This document shows positions 10,493 through 21,497 of a stretch of DNA of 64,000 nt, one piece after another. The notes under the pieces were generated by a model. That model ran no database searches and was not told the DNA's origin. It was given only the letters and a program-made list of their open reading frames with translations. The position numbers and the translations under genes are program-made. Every line of letters begins with the position of its first letter. The stretch's first letter is position 1. Source of the DNA: Symsagittifera roscoffensis. Taxonomy: Eukaryota; Xenacoelomorpha; Acoela; Convolutidae. The stretch is from positions 45,053,448 through 45,117,447 of the forward strand of contig NC_087069.1 of NCBI RefSeq assembly GCF_963678635.1, written 5' to 3'.

Positions 10493-10969
10493 TTGAAGCT
10501 ATGTTCTGTAACAAACTTCATATTTTGCATTCATTGTTATTTCAATCTGACAAAATACCAAAGTACTTTGAGTCATAATTATAGCCTTATGCGATATCCC
10601 TTGTCGCTTGCTTCCACAAACTTTGACGAGGAAACACAAGGGTGTTTCGTCGATCTGCACCTTCTTGGCAAACTAGCTCTTAAAAAAGACACTCACACTT
10701 TCAAAACTAAGCGTAAAACCATGACAATAATTTTACAGGCAGACCTAAAAGAAGGAAAAAAGAAGACGGTTACTTTGCAAGTAGCACAGAATGTTCCAAA
10801 CATGGTCCTAAAAATGCAACAAAAATTTTTTTCAAATTGGTGCCGTTTTTTTTCGGTGCAAAAAACAGAGCTGGATGAAAAACTAGAGAAAAAAGTATTC
10901 ATAGTGAAGAAGCATTTTAAAAAACAATTTTTGAAAAAAAAACTACTAGAGAAACAAAAAAACTATTAG
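10493..10969 (+). CDS. Unidentified ORF, 158 codons, Lys-rich C-terminus
   Basis: This is one of the longest unbroken + frames in the window. The first 40 codons are AT-driven and weak. From about residue 38 the composition looks more like protein (FDEETQGCFVDLHLLGKLAL), followed by a basic middle and a strongly Lys-rich, possibly coiled-coil end (about residues 122-158). No signal peptide, membrane segment or known motif is visible. The Lys-rich end may reflect local A-richness rather than selection. It directly follows the R1 repeat copy. It could be a chance ORF, an exon or a relic; I give it modest weight. Confidence 0.3.
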   Translation: MKLCSVTNFIFCIHCYFNLTKYQSTLSHNYSLMRYPLSLASTNFDEETQGCFVDLHLLGKLALKKDTHTFKTKRKTMTIILQADLKEGKKKTVTLQVAQNVPNMVLKMQQKFFSNWCRFFSVQKTELDEKLEKKVFIVKKHFKKQFLKKKLLEKQKNY

Positions 10970-11550
10970 AAAAATCAATTTTTTTTTCGTGTTTTCAATT
11001 TTTTTAAGTTTTGTAATTTTTTTGGTTCCAAAATGGAGATTATTACTCAAAAAAACTAGCTTTATTCCAGTAAACCAAGTATTTACGTTTAAATTAGGCT
11101 AATGTAATGTTTTAAGCCATTAAAATGAGCTTTTGTTTGTTCGAATTAAGACAAAAAACCAAAATTTTAATACCGATTTTGATCAACACTGGGGAATTAA
11201 GAACAGGTTTTTGCTGAATTGTTTGTATGGAAACCTCCAGAAAAAATTTACCGAAAGAAAACGAGTTGTCAAACTCTAAAGATCAACTCGCCAACTGCAG
11301 GGAATCTTGACACAATAATAAGTACAAAACCTGCGTACAAATGATCTGATAGCCAAAACCAAAGCACTTTTTCTCAAAAGCGAGCCTATATTTTGTCGTT
11401 TTTAATAAAAGTCTGTTACGGCAGAAAAACTATTACAACCAATTTAATCGTCTTCAAATAATGAATATTAGAAGAATCTAAATAGAGCAAAAGGGCTGTG
11501 AAAACTGGTTCTCAGTGTTACTAATTACACCGTTAATTTGAATTGAGTTA
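10970..11550. other. AT-rich interval without recognised gene
   Basis: No open frame, repeat or motif that I can support. Base composition is AT-rich on both strands. Confidence 0.5.
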
Positions 11551-11553
11551 TAA

Positions 11554-11820
11554 ATGGTTACCCTTTTTTTTCAAAATTTAAACAATCCTTTCTTATTTCT
11601 TCAAAAAGTCGAAGAAATTATGTTATCTTTGGATCAACATCGTACGCTAAATAGAAACATAAAAATAACTGAAGTTGACTTTAACTGTACGGGTAGATGT
11701 TATAAAAAGATTAACAAAAAGACAAGAAGAACAAACAAGTATATCCGCTTAGCTCAACATGATCGCGTAGAATACTCTCAAGAAATCAAATTAAGAACTC
11801 GCATAGTGAGGCGACTCTAG
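11554..11820 (+). CDS. Unidentified basic ORF, 88 codons
   Basis: From about residue 18 the frame reads as plausible protein (VEEIMLSLDQHRTLNRNIKI), with two cysteines close together (NCTGRC) and then a very basic tail ending IRLAQHDRVEYSQEIKLRTR and RRL before a TAG. Another open frame, 11850-12095, starts 30 bases further on. The two could be parts of one broken gene. No family is recognised. Confidence 0.3.
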   Translation: MVTLFFQNLNNPFLFLQKVEEIMLSLDQHRTLNRNIKITEVDFNCTGRCYKKINKKTRRTNKYIRLAQHDRVEYSQEIKLRTRIVRRL

Positions 11821-11849
11821 AATTAAGTAAATAAAGTAACACTAGATTT

Positions 11850-12095
11850 TTGGGAATGTTAGTTTTAACTCAAGAAGTTTTGTTTTCTGGTCCACAAGGC
11901 AGCTTCACACGTCTACCTGCCCAATCAGTTTCTCTCTGGCTGAGCGATGACACTCTCGTAGGAGTTTGCGATGTTCTCTGTCGTGAACAAGACATCTCTA
12001 ATCGAATTGATGATATCAGTAATATTGCGAATAGCAATTTTACTCTAGTACAATTTTCGATCAACTTTCACGCAATTAGGATTCAAGTGTTCTGA
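11850..12095 (+). CDS. Unidentified ORF, 81 codons, downstream of 11554-11820
   Basis: The open frame covers a stretch with more GC than its surroundings (about 11890-12010), with SLWLSDDTLVGVCDVLC and an Asn/Ile-rich end. The opposite strand is also open over much of it (11870-12064), so strand is uncertain. No motif is recognised. It may be an exon or a relic; I cannot tell. Confidence 0.25.
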   Translation: MGMLVLTQEVLFSGPQGSFTRLPAQSVSLWLSDDTLVGVCDVLCREQDISNRIDDISNIANSNFTLVQFSINFHAIRIQVF

Positions 12096-12099
12096 TTAA

Positions 12100-13225
12100 A
12101 TTGACTTCTTGTTTCAGTTGTCGCGATAAACTTGAGCATGACATGGTCGATTCATTTTTCCAAAAATAACAGTATCCCCCAAAATCAAGCTCAAACTCCA
12201 GAATATGACCGACTGGTACAAATTTTTCCTACACAAATAATATACTAAAAGAAGCAAACTTTTAAACTTTTATACATAACTTATTTTAAAATTTGAGTTT
12301 TTAAATTATCAGATAAGGATCAAGGCATGCATAAAACTGCCATACAAAAAAATTAGTATTGTTTAGCGTTTTTGAAAAAAAATATTTAGTGAAACGGATA
12401 AAAATCCATATTTTGTGCATCCAGGACTACGTTATGCACACAAAAATTAAACTTTGGATACAAAAAAAATAGAGGAAATTGTTTGTTTGAGTACAAAATT
12501 TGATTTGCGGTTGGAAGAACATGACAATTTTTGGGGCAATTTCAAAATTACTTTCAATATTTTTGTACTCGCCATCAAAAAATGCTGGTCATTCAATTTC
12601 CGTATATAGAAACTGATTAACATTTTTTTTGATAAAAAATTTTTCTTTCAATTTTAGTATGATACACTCTTTGAAATTTTGATGATACCATTTTCGAAAA
12701 AATATATGAAAATTGTATGAATAGTGATTTTTCATAGACTTGGTTATTAGAATTGTTTGATTAGCATTTTTGGTCCATGGAGGTGAACCCGGTTGAAATG
12801 TTGTTGTTCTTGTGTTGTTTTTTCCTTTGTTTGTTTGTTTTCAACTACCTTGGTCTTTTTATGTTTTCTGTGTAACCAACTTTATCAAGAACGCTTGTAA
12901 AACACGTGGTTTGTATTAATAGCTTGTTAGCACAAATGCAATAAATGGATGTTGTTTTATAAATATTACTTGGGTCAAACTTACTTTTTGACAAAATTTT
13001 TGGGGAAAATTCAAACACGTTCATTTCCTTTGAAAATTTCATACGTACTTCGAGTCCTGGACACTATGGGTAGGGCTAATGCTTTTAGATTCTTGCGATT
13101 TACCTGAAAATATGTGTATTGATGTTTGTGTATGGATGTTTTGATCAAAGATTTCGGAGAAAGGGGAATCAAAGTACACGGCTCACAGATAAAGAGAACC
13201 TAAATAAGTTATTATATACTTCTTT
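12100..13225. other. AT-rich interval without recognised gene
   Basis: Only short A/T-driven ORFs are present (for example 12845-13042, minus). A short run of GTTT units occurs near 12825-12840. Nothing supports a gene. Confidence 0.5.
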
Positions 13226-13229
13226 CTTT

Positions 13230-13900
13230 AACATTTTTTTCTAGCTTGTTCACAAAACAGAGGTGTAATCGTTAGAGATTGTTAAAATTTGAATTATGAA
13301 TCTTAGAGTTTTGATTATTATAATTATCGATACCATGGTATTGATTTAGGTGTAAAGTGCGCCATTGGATCGGTACTCACAATTGAAGGGGTGGCATCCA
13401 ACTTTATTATATATGTTCCAGGTAGTATTGAGTGGGGAAAAAGATCAAAGTAAGCTTTGATGATCTGTTGAAAAGGTTTTCAAGGGAAATCCATAATCCT
13501 CCGGATTTCAATCCTCCAACAAATCAAGGTACAGTTTTGTTTTTTGAAATGGTGAGTTATGAAAAATTTTGGCTAAAAGAAAATGAATGTTAGTGTATTA
13601 AAACAAGACAAGATATTTTTAAATTAGATCTTAAGTTAATTTTAAGATCTAAATATCACCGGTTTGCGGAATTTATCACACCATTTCAAAAAACAAAACT
13701 GTACCTTGATTTGTTGGAGGATTGAAAATCACTCCGCGTTTGTGCCAATGAGTGTCAGTGTAAAAAAACAAGAATATTATAAATTAGATCTTAAATTAGT
13801 CTTAGGATCTAAAAATTACCAATTTTCAGAATTTAAAATCAAAAAACAAAAATTGTATCTTGATTTATTTGAGGATTGAAATTCGCCGCGTAATTGTGCC
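13230..13900. repeat. Interspersed repeat copies 2 and 3 with a perfect 47-bp inverted repeat
   Basis: The left part repeats 9370-9640. Bases 13507-13553 are the exact reverse complement of 13680-13726 (47 of 47), with 126 bases between. The spacer contains a hairpin, TTAGATCTTAA at 13624-13634 facing TTAAGATCTAA at 13642-13652. A further direct but diverged copy of the right half follows at about 13755-13880, again with the AGATCTTAA/TTAGGATCTAA pair and the AAAACAAAAATTGTATCTTG arm. Open frames here (13664-13879) are by-products of the repeat. Confidence 0.9.
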
Positions 13901-14157
13901 ATTTCCGGCACTGACGTTTCTTTGATTTTAATAGCTTATTTTGGAATTTCATTGCCAGTCCCTATAACATAACAAAAATAATCGATTATAATTGATATAG
14001 AATGATTTATAATGATACTAAAATTAAGCAATAAAATCCCAATATAATCAACCAATATAATTGATTATTTTTAATTTAATTTCAAAATATTTTTATGAAG
14101 AGAAAAATGATCTAACTTAACCGATCATATTTTAGGGATTTCAATTCGTTAATTAAT

Positions 14158-14540
14158 TTTTTTTTTCAAGTTGGCCAAGTTGATTTTCCGAGCACTCCCA
14201 CAGCACTAGAAAGAACGTATTTTGACGCGCTGTAGGCATTTTTCTTGTAAAAAAAATCATAGATCAAAAACACAGATAAAAAAACACAGATAAAAAAACA
14301 CAGATCAAAAAAATTGGAAACTTACTTAAATATTGGCTTCTTAAAAATTCGTTTTTTTTTTCAAGTTGGCAAAGTTGATTTTCCGAGCTCTCCCACAGCA
14401 CTAAAAAGAACGTATTTTGACGCGCTCTAGGCTATTTTCTTGTAAAAAAATCACAGATCAAAAACACAGATAAAAAAACACAGATAAAAAACACAGATAA
14501 AAAAACTTGGAAAATTACTTAAATATTGGCTTCTTAAAAC
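14158..14540. repeat. Two-copy tandem repeat, about 190 bp, with internal CACAGAT units
   Basis: Copies at about 14158-14345 and 14350-14540 share TTTTTTTTCAAGTTGGC, GTTGATTTTCCGAGC, CTCCCACAGCACTA, AAGAACGTATTTTGACGCGC and ATATTGGCTTCTTAAAA. Within each copy a short unit, AAAAACACAGAT[AC], repeats three to four times with variable copy number. Divergence between the copies is low. Confidence 0.9.
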
Positions 14541-15430
14541 TTACTACTCTTTTGGCCACCACTGGATGAACGTGTTTGTTTGAGTTTCGCACAAAAATGC
14601 AAAAAGAGGAGTCATAATTTCAAAATTTAATCAATTTGTATGTACAAAAACAATCCTTTATATTGAAAAAAAGTGGATTATAATTGATTATTATGGATTT
14701 CAATGGATTTTTGTTTTTCGAAAAAAATCGATCATGATGGAATAAAAACCCATTAAGTTTTCAAACGTCCATTATAATAGATTTTAATAGCGGAAAAGGT
14801 CAGGCTTCCAATTATTCATCAATTTTTGGCTTTTGGTTTAAAGCTTTTTATTGAAATTGAGGTTCAACCTTGCAAAACTTTTGAACTCTTTAGTTTGAAT
14901 CTCCTAATAAACGAACTTTTATTGAAATAAAATGAATAAGATAAGGAAATGAGGGAATTTTTGAGGAATTAATTCGGTGAAAAAAATATCACTTGTAATT
15001 TGTTTTCGCAAAAATTGTCATAGCCGATTTCGTTAGATACTTTTGATTACTGCATAGTATTCCGTTACTATTATACTTTCTAGTTGGTTTTTAAGAATCT
15101 GAATTATTTTTTCCGATTTTTCTGAGGCAAGTAAATTCAATTGTAGGTTATAGTTTATCAGATTAATTAGTTCTTAAGATATTTTTCGGTAATGTTTTTT
15201 TTTCGCGCCAAATGAAATTAGTTGGATCTGTTAGCTCAAAATGTAGTTTCGTCTGGTCGTCACAGTGTCTTTTTTATCTTTTGACGGTTGATTTGGCGTA
15301 GGATTTTTTAAATTTTTGATCTTAACCCTATTCATTTTTCCTGGTCTCAAAAAATATGTAGTAGCATTGAAACTGCGAGTTTTTAAGAGATCATTTTATT
15401 CTATATCACAAAAATAAGTATCACTTATAA
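14541..15430. other. AT-rich interval without recognised gene
   Basis: TTATAATNGATT-type strings recur around 14690-14800 and 13980-14080 (for example ATTATAATTGATTATTATGG), suggesting a degenerate AT-rich repeat. Bases 14850-14890 resemble the left end of repeat family R1. No gene is seen. Confidence 0.45.
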
Positions 15431-15431
15431 A

Positions 15432-15662
15432 ATGGATAAGGCACGACATTTGACCAAAATTTTTTTTGAAAACAAGAATGATATGTACTGCATACCTGAA
15501 TACCAAATTGATGTAAAGAAGAAAGAGTATGCAGTTAGACTCCATAAGCGAATCCATTTTTTTCAAAGAGCTTTGACACCATATCAGAACTTTTTTTGTA
15601 AAAACCTTATTATTTTTGTAAATATCTTGTTGATCATTCCAATGTCAGCTGTAAAACTTTAA
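15432..15662 (+). CDS. Unidentified ORF, 76 codons
   Basis: The frame opens with an ATG and reads MDKARHLTKIFFENKNDMYC, a basic middle (VKKKEYAVRLHKRIHFFQRA) and a hydrophobic end (LIIFVNILLIIPMSAV) that could span a membrane. No motif is recognised, no repeat explains it and no supporting splice sites were judged convincing. It may be a chance frame in AT-rich DNA. Confidence 0.2.
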   Translation: MDKARHLTKIFFENKNDMYCIPEYQIDVKKKEYAVRLHKRIHFFQRALTPYQNFFCKNLIIFVNILLIIPMSAVKL

Positions 15663-15664
15663 GA

Positions 15665-16685
15665 AGAGATGGATTTATTTCTAGAACAAACTAACAAAAT
15701 TGCCAACATCTTAGTTAGCACCTGCACATTTAGTACAAAAACTTTGTAGGGTAAGTTTTTTTTCAAAAAAAGTAATTTTAAGTCGATTATAAGCAACCCT
15801 TATTGTTTTTTTTTCTTTTACATGCACATAAATCGCTCCATAATTTTTCCTAATACCTTGGCCGAAAAAGCTGTTTTGTTTTTAAAATCACGTTTAGACA
15901 GCGACCATACACGTACATAGCGCAGTTTTTGGTCTTTATTTCTTTTTGCCTGGTCAATTTGAACTTCTGAGGCGATATCGTTCTTGGATACTTGCACATA
16001 ATTTTACGGCCTCTTTCAAGTTAGGCATTATACAAAATACAGTTTTTTCTATCTCAACTCTAATTTTGACTTCCACGGTCTTCTTTGTTTCGATTTGAAC
16101 ACTGAATTATGATATATAAACCAATGATTTTTTTTTCTAAAGTTTTTATATAAAAAGCAAACACCACAAAAATTGTTGTTTAACCAAAGTTACAAGGTCT
16201 AGCAGAAAGAAGTTTGGTCCTTTAATTTAACTGTACCTGTTCAATTATTTGGAAGAAGTGATTTATTAGTTAGAGGTAGGCAATGAGCGAGTATAGTCTA
16301 TTTACCGCGGTCTAGTCTATTTCAGATCCTTAACACAAAATTCCAGACGTATTTCGAGCTTCAACGAAACTTTTAAATTCATTAAAAAGCACTGATAATT
16401 TGAGCTCAAATTTTAAAAATAATTTACCTTCGATCGTTGTTTTAGTAGAAGTTTTTGGCTGAAAACTTTTTTGAAGTTTGTGTGTAATGGTTTTCGTTTT
16501 TAGTTGAGACATTTTTTTAAATTTGCTTAAATTTGTTAAATTAAACAAATCTAAACAGAAAGGTGACTCACAATGGGATAATAGTTTTTTTTACAAATCA
16601 CAAAAAACCGCTCGATCAATTTTGCGGTAAACCTAAGAACGCCCAAGTACTGTGTTCAATAATTTTAATTTCAAAGCATTTACTG
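15665..16685. other. AT-rich interval without recognised gene
   Basis: Contains only short A/T-driven ORFs (for example 16330-16548, minus). No repeat or motif I can support. Confidence 0.45.
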
Positions 16686-16689
16686 AATT

Positions 16690-16899
16690 CTCTGACACTG
16701 AGCTTTCTCTTTCCGCATTTTCTAGGGGGGAAGATGGCACAACCTTGGCCCAAAGAAGTCTGAATAAACTACTACGGCTATGATCAATTTAACACAAATA
16801 TTTCTAAGCATAAGGATCTGCTTTGACTTAAGTTTGATAGCGCTTCCAAATCATCCGCATTTATAAATAAATACTCAAACGTAAAGCGAATATTTTCAT
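16690..16899 (-). pseudogene. Frizzled-CRD gene relic 1
   Basis: The minus strand matches the intact gene at 21498-21986 at two places. The start is ATG AAA ATA TTC (MKIF, ATG at 16899), followed by a degraded signal-peptide-like segment with a stop. The middle reads FRLLWAKVVPSSP, which corresponds to the LLRLLCSRYAPPC stretch of the intact copy but with both cysteines lost. The stretch between is shortened and frame-shifted. Loss of disulfide cysteines plus stops means it is dead. It shows that this gene family was present in several copies in this locus. Confidence 0.7.
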
Positions 16900-18336
16900 A
16901 ACTTAAGTTTCGAAAAATCAATGACTTGAATCAAACATTTTCAATTTAAAAAAAAAACAACGTTTTCCATGCAGATTTGTAATTAAGGCTCGTCTGCTTG
17001 CCGTAAAGTTTGATACGTTTTTTTAAAAAACTGAATATTTTATAAAATATATGACTGGCAGTTTTCCATTCAAGAATTTTCTATGACTGGCTGTTTTCCC
17101 TGAAACAGGTTCCAGTTTAGCTTCATTTTTTTGCTCGTCGTTAAAAAACGCTGAATTTATTGCAAAGAAGTAACACGACACTATAACGGAAAACCAAATC
17201 TATCAAGCTTCTAGTTTTCAAAAAAATATTGTACAAAAACTATTGTCTACTTTTTTGCAGCTTTAGGTTTATCTTAGTGTAAAAAAAACTTGCAAATTGG
17301 GATATTTTTATTTAACAATTAAGCTTTTTGTTTCCACAATTTTTAACTCAAAATTCGATGAGCTTACTTTTTCCTAATAATTGAAAATTATGAAGTTTTC
17401 CTTAGTTTTGTTCTTCTATCTTTTTCTTTTTTTGCTCATATATTTATATCTTTTTCAAAACAGAAAAACTATGACAAGTTTTGTCGAGAAAAAAGTTTGA
17501 TGTTTGATAACTTTTTTGGATTCCATGTATGGGAATATGGACCAACTTTTTTGGTGGTTTTTACGAGTAGTGTTTTCGTGTTAATAGAGGAAATCTTTGT
17601 CTTCGAGCTTATCAAAAACTGTTCAACCTGTCAAGGAAAAATACAAAAGGACTGAGATACTTGAACAAAAATTAACTCAAACTTTACCCAAAATGGTTAA
17701 ACTTTAGTTGATTGAAATTGAAATGTTTTATCCAAAAAAAAATCCAATTAAGGCTAGAATAAAATTGTCATTCCCAAGCTTTCTGTCGAAATCAATTGTT
17801 AAAAATAGTCACCCTGCTATATTATCAGCAATTTAGTCGAAATGTTTGAAAAAAAATTCTTAAATATTGGGTGAGTTTAAATCGAAATACGTAAAAATTG
17901 TGAGCCTGATTAACTAATGACAGCCTGAAAGAATCAATCTCTCAGACAAACATTAAAAAAATCCAAAATCCTTTTACTGCAGATACTACTGTGAGCTTTG
18001 TTACGGAAACTTTCCTTGTACTGAAGATCCTTTTTACGATAAATCACGGGTAGCTCAAACTGTGCAACCATAGGTTGTATCACTAAAAAGGTTTTATCGA
18101 AAGTTGCTGAAGTATGAACTTCGATGAACGGTCAGAAACATGATGACTCAATTTTTATAAATACAACATTTTGTACGACCTCAAAACAAGTTTGCTTCAG
18201 TGAATTGTAAATTTTGGTATGTCGCATTGGAGGCCGCTGCGTATCGTTTCTAGGGAAACAGGTAGTGTGTCGGAAATGAGTTCTATGAAAAACATTTGCT
18301 TTCTTTTAAAGCCACAACAAAACGTGAAAAAAAGAA
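16900..18336. other. AT-rich interval up to the assembly gap
   Basis: Lies upstream (in gene direction) of Frizzled relic 1 and may include diverged sequence of the same duplicated unit. The only internal pattern noted is GACTGGC[AT]GTTTTCC, seen twice near 17054 and 17088. No gene is supported. Confidence 0.4.
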
Positions 18337-18536
18337 NNNNNNNNNNNNNNNNNNNNNNNNNNNNNNNNNNNNNNNNNNNNNNNNNNNNNNNNNNNNNNNN
18401 NNNNNNNNNNNNNNNNNNNNNNNNNNNNNNNNNNNNNNNNNNNNNNNNNNNNNNNNNNNNNNNNNNNNNNNNNNNNNNNNNNNNNNNNNNNNNNNNNNNN
18501 NNNNNNNNNNNNNNNNNNNNNNNNNNNNNNNNNNNN
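18337..18536. other. Assembly gap, 200 N
   Basis: A run of exactly 200 N, the usual size of a placeholder. Translated frames that run through it are meaningless. Confidence 0.99.
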
Positions 18537-18599
18537 AAAGTTGAGAACAAGCACGAGTTTACTATTCTTATTTGGATTTTTTTTTTCAAGTTTACTTGG

Positions 18600-19412
18600 T
18601 ACTGATTTTTTTGCGCGCTGTACGGAATCGGCACATGATTTTCTATTTTTTTTTCTTTTCTTTTACGACATTTTTTGAAGAAAAAAAACGTGGTACAGAA
18701 AATGAAAACTGGAGGAACAGTTAAATTGCATACTGAAGAGAGTTGTCCTGACGGTTTTTGTCGAAACACTCATCTTTGTTGTAGTTTTTGGTCAATTTAA
18801 CATCGTTATGTTATTTTAAGCTATGTAATGATAGTTCCGTTGATAACGCCATGTCGTGCTATAGCTAACCTAAATTAAACAAAGTCAAAAAAGCTATGCG
18901 ATAGTTCAGGTCGGCCCAACAGGATTTACAGCTGTTGAGATTTCAAAAAAAGTCTCTTTTTAATTTATTCAATCATTTAATTTATTATACCAGTCAATTT
19001 ATTCATTCTCGACTGAGCAGATGTTATTTTTTTCTGTTAAGCTTTTCTGAGCCTTCTAAGAATTGCTTAGAACGGTCGAAAGGCAACGTGAGTTCTGTCT
19101 TACCGATTGGACTTATATTTGTTTTTCGAACAAAGCTACGTTTGCTTGAATGCTCTAAGAATAAGATTGAACAAAAAAACTAATGAAACAGCTGAAATTA
19201 TACTTTTTCAATTCCGATTCAAACTTCCCAAACTATTACTTCGAACTATGATTAATTTTCCCACAGCATCAAAATGATTTAAAATTTTCGAATTGCAGGT
19301 ACGCAGATGTTATCTACTTCATGGGTTCTCGGATGAAACTTGCAGTCCAACATTACCCAAGGGTTGAGGCCAATACTATTTTCTGAATAGCAACTTTTAA
19401 ATAAATTTTATC
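18600..19412. repeat. Segmental duplication unit A (partial)
   Basis: About 18700-19412 matches 20975-21610 in unit B and, less completely, 27500-27900 in unit C. Shared strings include AATTGCATACTGA, GAATGCTCTAAG, AATGAAACAGCTGAAATTA and TTCCCACAGCATCAA. The match ends within the Frizzled-CRD coding sequence at about 19412, so the unit is truncated on its right side. Confidence 0.85.
19278..19412 (-). pseudogene. Frizzled-CRD gene relic 2 (C-terminal part only)
   Basis: On the minus strand this encodes the last third of the CRD: a segment with SCYSENSIGLNPW, then MLDCKFHPRTHEVDNICVPA and a stop. It is parallel to CYSENNIDLKPWVMLDC and ENICVPA of the intact copy. The last three conserved cysteines are kept. 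Upstream of about 19412 similarity to the coding sequence stops, so only the end of the gene survives. Being open and well conserved, it is probably a younger relic than the one at 16.7 kb. Confidence 0.8.
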
Positions 19413-19864
19413 AGAAATCATGAAGATGAAAAAATTGCAGGCTTAAAGTTTATGTATACTTTCAATTAACAGCAAAAACTGAAGCAAAAATAGGGCTTGG
19501 CCTTATAGAATTTCGAAAAAAAAATCGTTTCATGGAAAAGATATGGCCAGAATCAAACACAAGATAACAAGTGCGGGGTAAAATTAAACTTCATGACTGT
19601 TTGAGTTGCAAGTAGGAAACCTCTATTTTCTAATTTTGGTAATAAGTTTTTTTGTTGACTCCTAATCAAAAGTTCCCGGGTTCATTGGCTCAAATCAAAT
19701 TTGCTACAATTATCGTGTCACGCATTTTTTGTTGTTTCAAATAAACGGTTGTTTTTATAGAAGGCTCTCATTCAAAACTGTTAATCCGTTTGACTTCAAA
19801 TGTGGAGAGAATTTGCAAAACATACATAAACTCGAGTAAAACTGCTTGGGTTCGATCAACGTGA
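19413..19864. other. AT-rich interval between unit A and repeat R1
   Basis: No ORF, repeat or motif that I can support. Confidence 0.4.
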
Positions 19865-20240
19865 TAAAAAAATCCACAATTGTCCAACTGTTTCACTTGT
19901 TCAAGCTACGACCCTTTGTGTAAAACTTTTCTCCATACAGAAACAGCGAAGTTTTTCTTATTTAAAAGAAATAAAAAATCCACAATTGTCCAACTGTTTC
20001 ACTTGTTCAAGCTACGACCCTTTGGGTAAAACATTTCTCCATACAGAAACAGCGAAGTTTTTCTCATTTAAAAGAAATAAAGGGAAATTTTGTCCTTAAA
20101 AATTTATTATAAGGATGAATCAGGTTTTCAGGTTTTAAAATTTTTGCCAGTATTCTCTTTCGCAGAAAAAATTATGATTTTTTGTCCCCTCAAAAAAATT
20201 ATAGCGCATTCAAAAATAACGGTTTGAATCAGTCCTTGTT
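19865..20240. repeat. Repeat family R1, copy 2, with a 106-bp tandem duplication
   Basis: Bases 19865-19970 are repeated almost exactly at 19971-20077 (AATCCACAATTGTCCAACTG to AGCGAAGTTTTTCT), with a 106-base period and very few differences. The stretch that follows, to about 20240 (GGATGAATCAGG, AAAATTTTTGCCAG, AATAACGGTTTGAA), matches R1 copies at 10.2 and 25.7 kb. The tandem part is recent. Confidence 0.85.
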
Positions 20241-21497
20241 GTGTTTGAATCAGTCATTTCATAAGGCTTGAAATACCTTCTTTGTTTGAGTTTGGAAAGT
20301 GTTAGATAGACATAGCGAAAAAACATCAAGCCATAGCGGTCTTGCATTAGAATTTTTCAATTTTTCTATCAAAACCCAAATTACTATAGAGAACATTAGG
20401 GTACCAAATAATCTGATAAGGAAAGTTATAATCACTTCCCCATTTTAGCGTTAGGTATTTTACACGTAAGTACACCCATTTTTGCAGAAATAATTTTTTT
20501 GTTTTGTTAGCCTATTTTTGTCAAAACAGATAAAACGTTTCAAAAAATTTTGCTGACAGTCTAAACGTATACTGTTTCTAGTTAACACTTTAATGGAACT
20601 ATTTTTGTATTTTTGAAAAAGGATTTTGAAAAAAAATATATTTTTTTATAAAAATTTCATGAAAAACTTTTCTTCCATAAGCTTATGATTGGGTTATACA
20701 AACCAAAAAAAAAACAATTTAATTTTGAATATGATATGAAATAGTCTCGAATCAAAAGCAAAGCTCTATAAAGTTTGCTTCAAGATGACATGCGGTAGAC
20801 GGTGGAATAATTACAATACGAAATTGGTATTTTGAGTGACACCCTTAACTCAAATTCAATATCGCGACCGGAACAAACATCACCTGACCAGAGAACCAGG
20901 AACAGAAACTTATTTACAGTCTAAGTTTGCAACTGACACTCAGAAAAAGGGAAAAGGACGTTTCTTTTGAAGCAATGAATACATTAAAATTGCATACTGA
21001 TCAGAGAGGTCTTGTCGGTTTTGTCAAAACACTCTTGTTCGTTGTAATTTTTGGTCATGTTATCATCGTTAGGTCATTTTAAGCTGAATAAAAATATAAA
21101 GCTGACCTAAATTAAACAAAATCAAAAATTGTTGTTCGATAGGTCAGTCCAACAAGTTTTTCATTCGTTGAGACGTTCAGGAGAAAACTCTGTTGTTAAG
21201 TTATTTAATCAGTTAACTTATTCAATATCGACTGTGCAGATGTTACTTTTTTCTGCAAATCTTTTCCAAGCATTCTGAGAATTGGCCAGAGCGATCAAAA
21301 GACAACATGCGTTCTGTCTTGTCGATTACTCTAATGTATTTTTTTCGAGCGAAGCTACCTTCGCTTGAATGCTCTAAGGATAAGCTTGAAAAAAAATTAA
21401 TGAAACAGCTGAAATTACCGACTTTCACAATACAGGTTCAAATTTCCAAAACCATTCCTTCGAGCTATGATTCATTTTCCCACAGCATCAATATGAT

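Noticed and set aside
13664-13879. 71-codon ORF at the inverted repeat
   Set aside because: The frame lies wholly within diverged repeat units and is disrupted in other copies.
18197-18769. Long open frames on both strands across 18.2-18.77 kb
   Set aside because: They exist only because the 200 N of the assembly gap contain no stops. The flanking sequence shows no motif.
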